Origin: a virus
IMG/VR virus record: IMGVR_UViG_3300042673_001351
Location: 1 to 64,000 of that record
DNA: 64,000 nt
Strand: one strand, 5' to 3'
Both the position numbers and the translations under genes were made by a program. Numbering within the stretch: position 1 is the first letter of the stretch; every line of letters starts with the position of its first letter. Positions 63,561 to 64,000 of this stretch are shown here, piece by piece. The notes under the pieces were generated by a model. That model was not told where the DNA came from, did not search any database, and was given only the letters and a program-made list of their open reading frames with translations.

Positions 63561-64000
63561 TTAAACATTTATTTTACCTAATTCTTTTAATACTCCTTTT
63601 CCATATCTTGGATCTATTCTCATTAATCTGTTAATAATTTTATCTATTGTAGACTTATCTGCTCTTGATAAAGCTTTTGCAATATTTTTATGTAATCTTG
63701 ATTTTTGATTTTTGTCAAATAAATTCCATAAAGCCCTTGGCTGACTATAGTAATATTCTTCGTCTTGCCTATTTTGACACTCTAGCCAGATTATATTATT
63801 TTTATATAGGTCCATATCTTTTCTAATATGAGTGGGCAGCTCATTTACTTTTTTACCCAACCTTATTTGTTGAAGTTTTGGATATGAATCCACCCTAGCA
63901 GTTAAGCTAAAGTCTGGAGATAGTCCCATTCCTTTTGGTATATTACCAGGAGCAAGAGCCATTTTTTCAAACTCTTCCATTTGATCATTTGGTAATTGAT
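63561..64000 (-). CDS. Catalase-like protein, 5' part outside window
   Basis: Open from the right edge to the TAA at 63561 (about 146 aa visible; the first ATG at 63980 is internal). KMALAPGNIPKGMGLSPDFSL followed by RVDSYPKLQQIRLG aligns with the catalase proximal-heme region (SPGNLVPGI...RLFSYPDTQRYRLG), keeping the Arg and the heme-ligand Tyr. YYSQPRALWNL...IDPRYGKGVLKELG is the C-terminal catalase-related domain. The FxYxDT signature is altered and the stretch between is shortened by several tens of residues. Probably removes or uses H2O2. Confidence 0.8.
   Translation of the reverse strand, partial: QLPNDQMEEFEKMALAPGNIPKGMGLSPDFSLTARVDSYPKLQQIRLGKKVNELPTHIRKDMDLYKNNIIWLECQNRQDEEYYYSQPRALWNLFDKNQKSRLHKNIAKALSRADKSTIDKIINRLMRIDPRYGKGVLKELGKINV

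Overview
This window is most of the structural half and a large accessory half of a siphovirus (long, flexible-tailed dsDNA phage) genome that is AT-rich by eye. The likely host is an actinobacterium, probably an aquatic one. The reasons are: many right-arm genes are preceded by the actinobacterial DNA-damage promoter motif TTGTCRGTG-N8-TANNNT (the mycobacterial RecA-NDp/PafBC motif); at least eight transcription units look leaderless (-10 box 6-9 nt before the start codon); and gene families seen here (mycobacteriophage gp88-like, DUF932, a DUF7455-like zinc protein, a class II cobalamin ribonucleotide reductase, a DesA-like acyl-ACP desaturase) are common in actinobacteria and their phages. 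Host assignment is inference. No terminase, integrase, DNA polymerase or helicase is visible, so this is a partial genome.

Layout. 1-17.9 kb (minus strand, read right to left): 111-aa protein, portal, XkdF-type protease fused to a coiled coil, major capsid, connectors, tail terminator, tail tube, tail-assembly chaperones joined by a -1 frameshift at a CCCAAAC site, a 2126-aa tape measure, distal tail and tail-tip proteins. 17.9-19.7 kb: a LamG-like tail protein. 19.7-27.1 kb: a tightly overlapping, very AT-rich cassette of 11 genes: SDR reductase, two HxD-type 2-oxoglutarate/Fe(II) hydroxylases, a glycosyltransferase resembling the Skp1 hydroxyproline GlcNAc-transferase family, two HxH-type oxygenases plus a third copy that has lost its metal ligands, and DUF6065-like paralogues. 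27.1-38.3 kb: a battery of fibre proteins. Two of them carry FTPFG/proline-rich segments followed by Hint-like (intein/Hedgehog-type) domains with Ser at position 1. 38.3-41.6 kb: holin-like protein, class II ribonucleotide reductase, GT4 glycosyltransferase.

41.6-49.5 kb is an auxiliary-metabolism island: a lysozyme-like protein, two small proteins, a sulfotransferase and a cytochrome P450 (plus strand); then an HNH protein, a second sulfotransferase, a methyltransferase, another 2OG hydroxylase, an acyl-ACP desaturase and its overlapping partner. 49.5-61.1 kb (plus strand) holds about 40 very small early-type genes in short translationally coupled operons. They share an AACGAAAGGA ribosome-binding leader, ten PafBC-like promoters, one tRNA-Asp and a candidate structured small RNA with a 14-nt complement of that shared leader. 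61.1-64 kb (minus strand) holds small membrane or zinc proteins, an AdoMet decarboxylase-like protein and the 3' part of a catalase-like gene that runs off the window.

The most interesting hypothesis is a phage-encoded post-translational decoration system: prolyl-hydroxylase-like enzymes plus a hydroxyproline-GlcNAc-transferase-like enzyme sit directly downstream of a fibre gene whose product carries a tandem Phe-Thr-Pro-Phe-Gly repeat next to a possible self-processing Hint domain.
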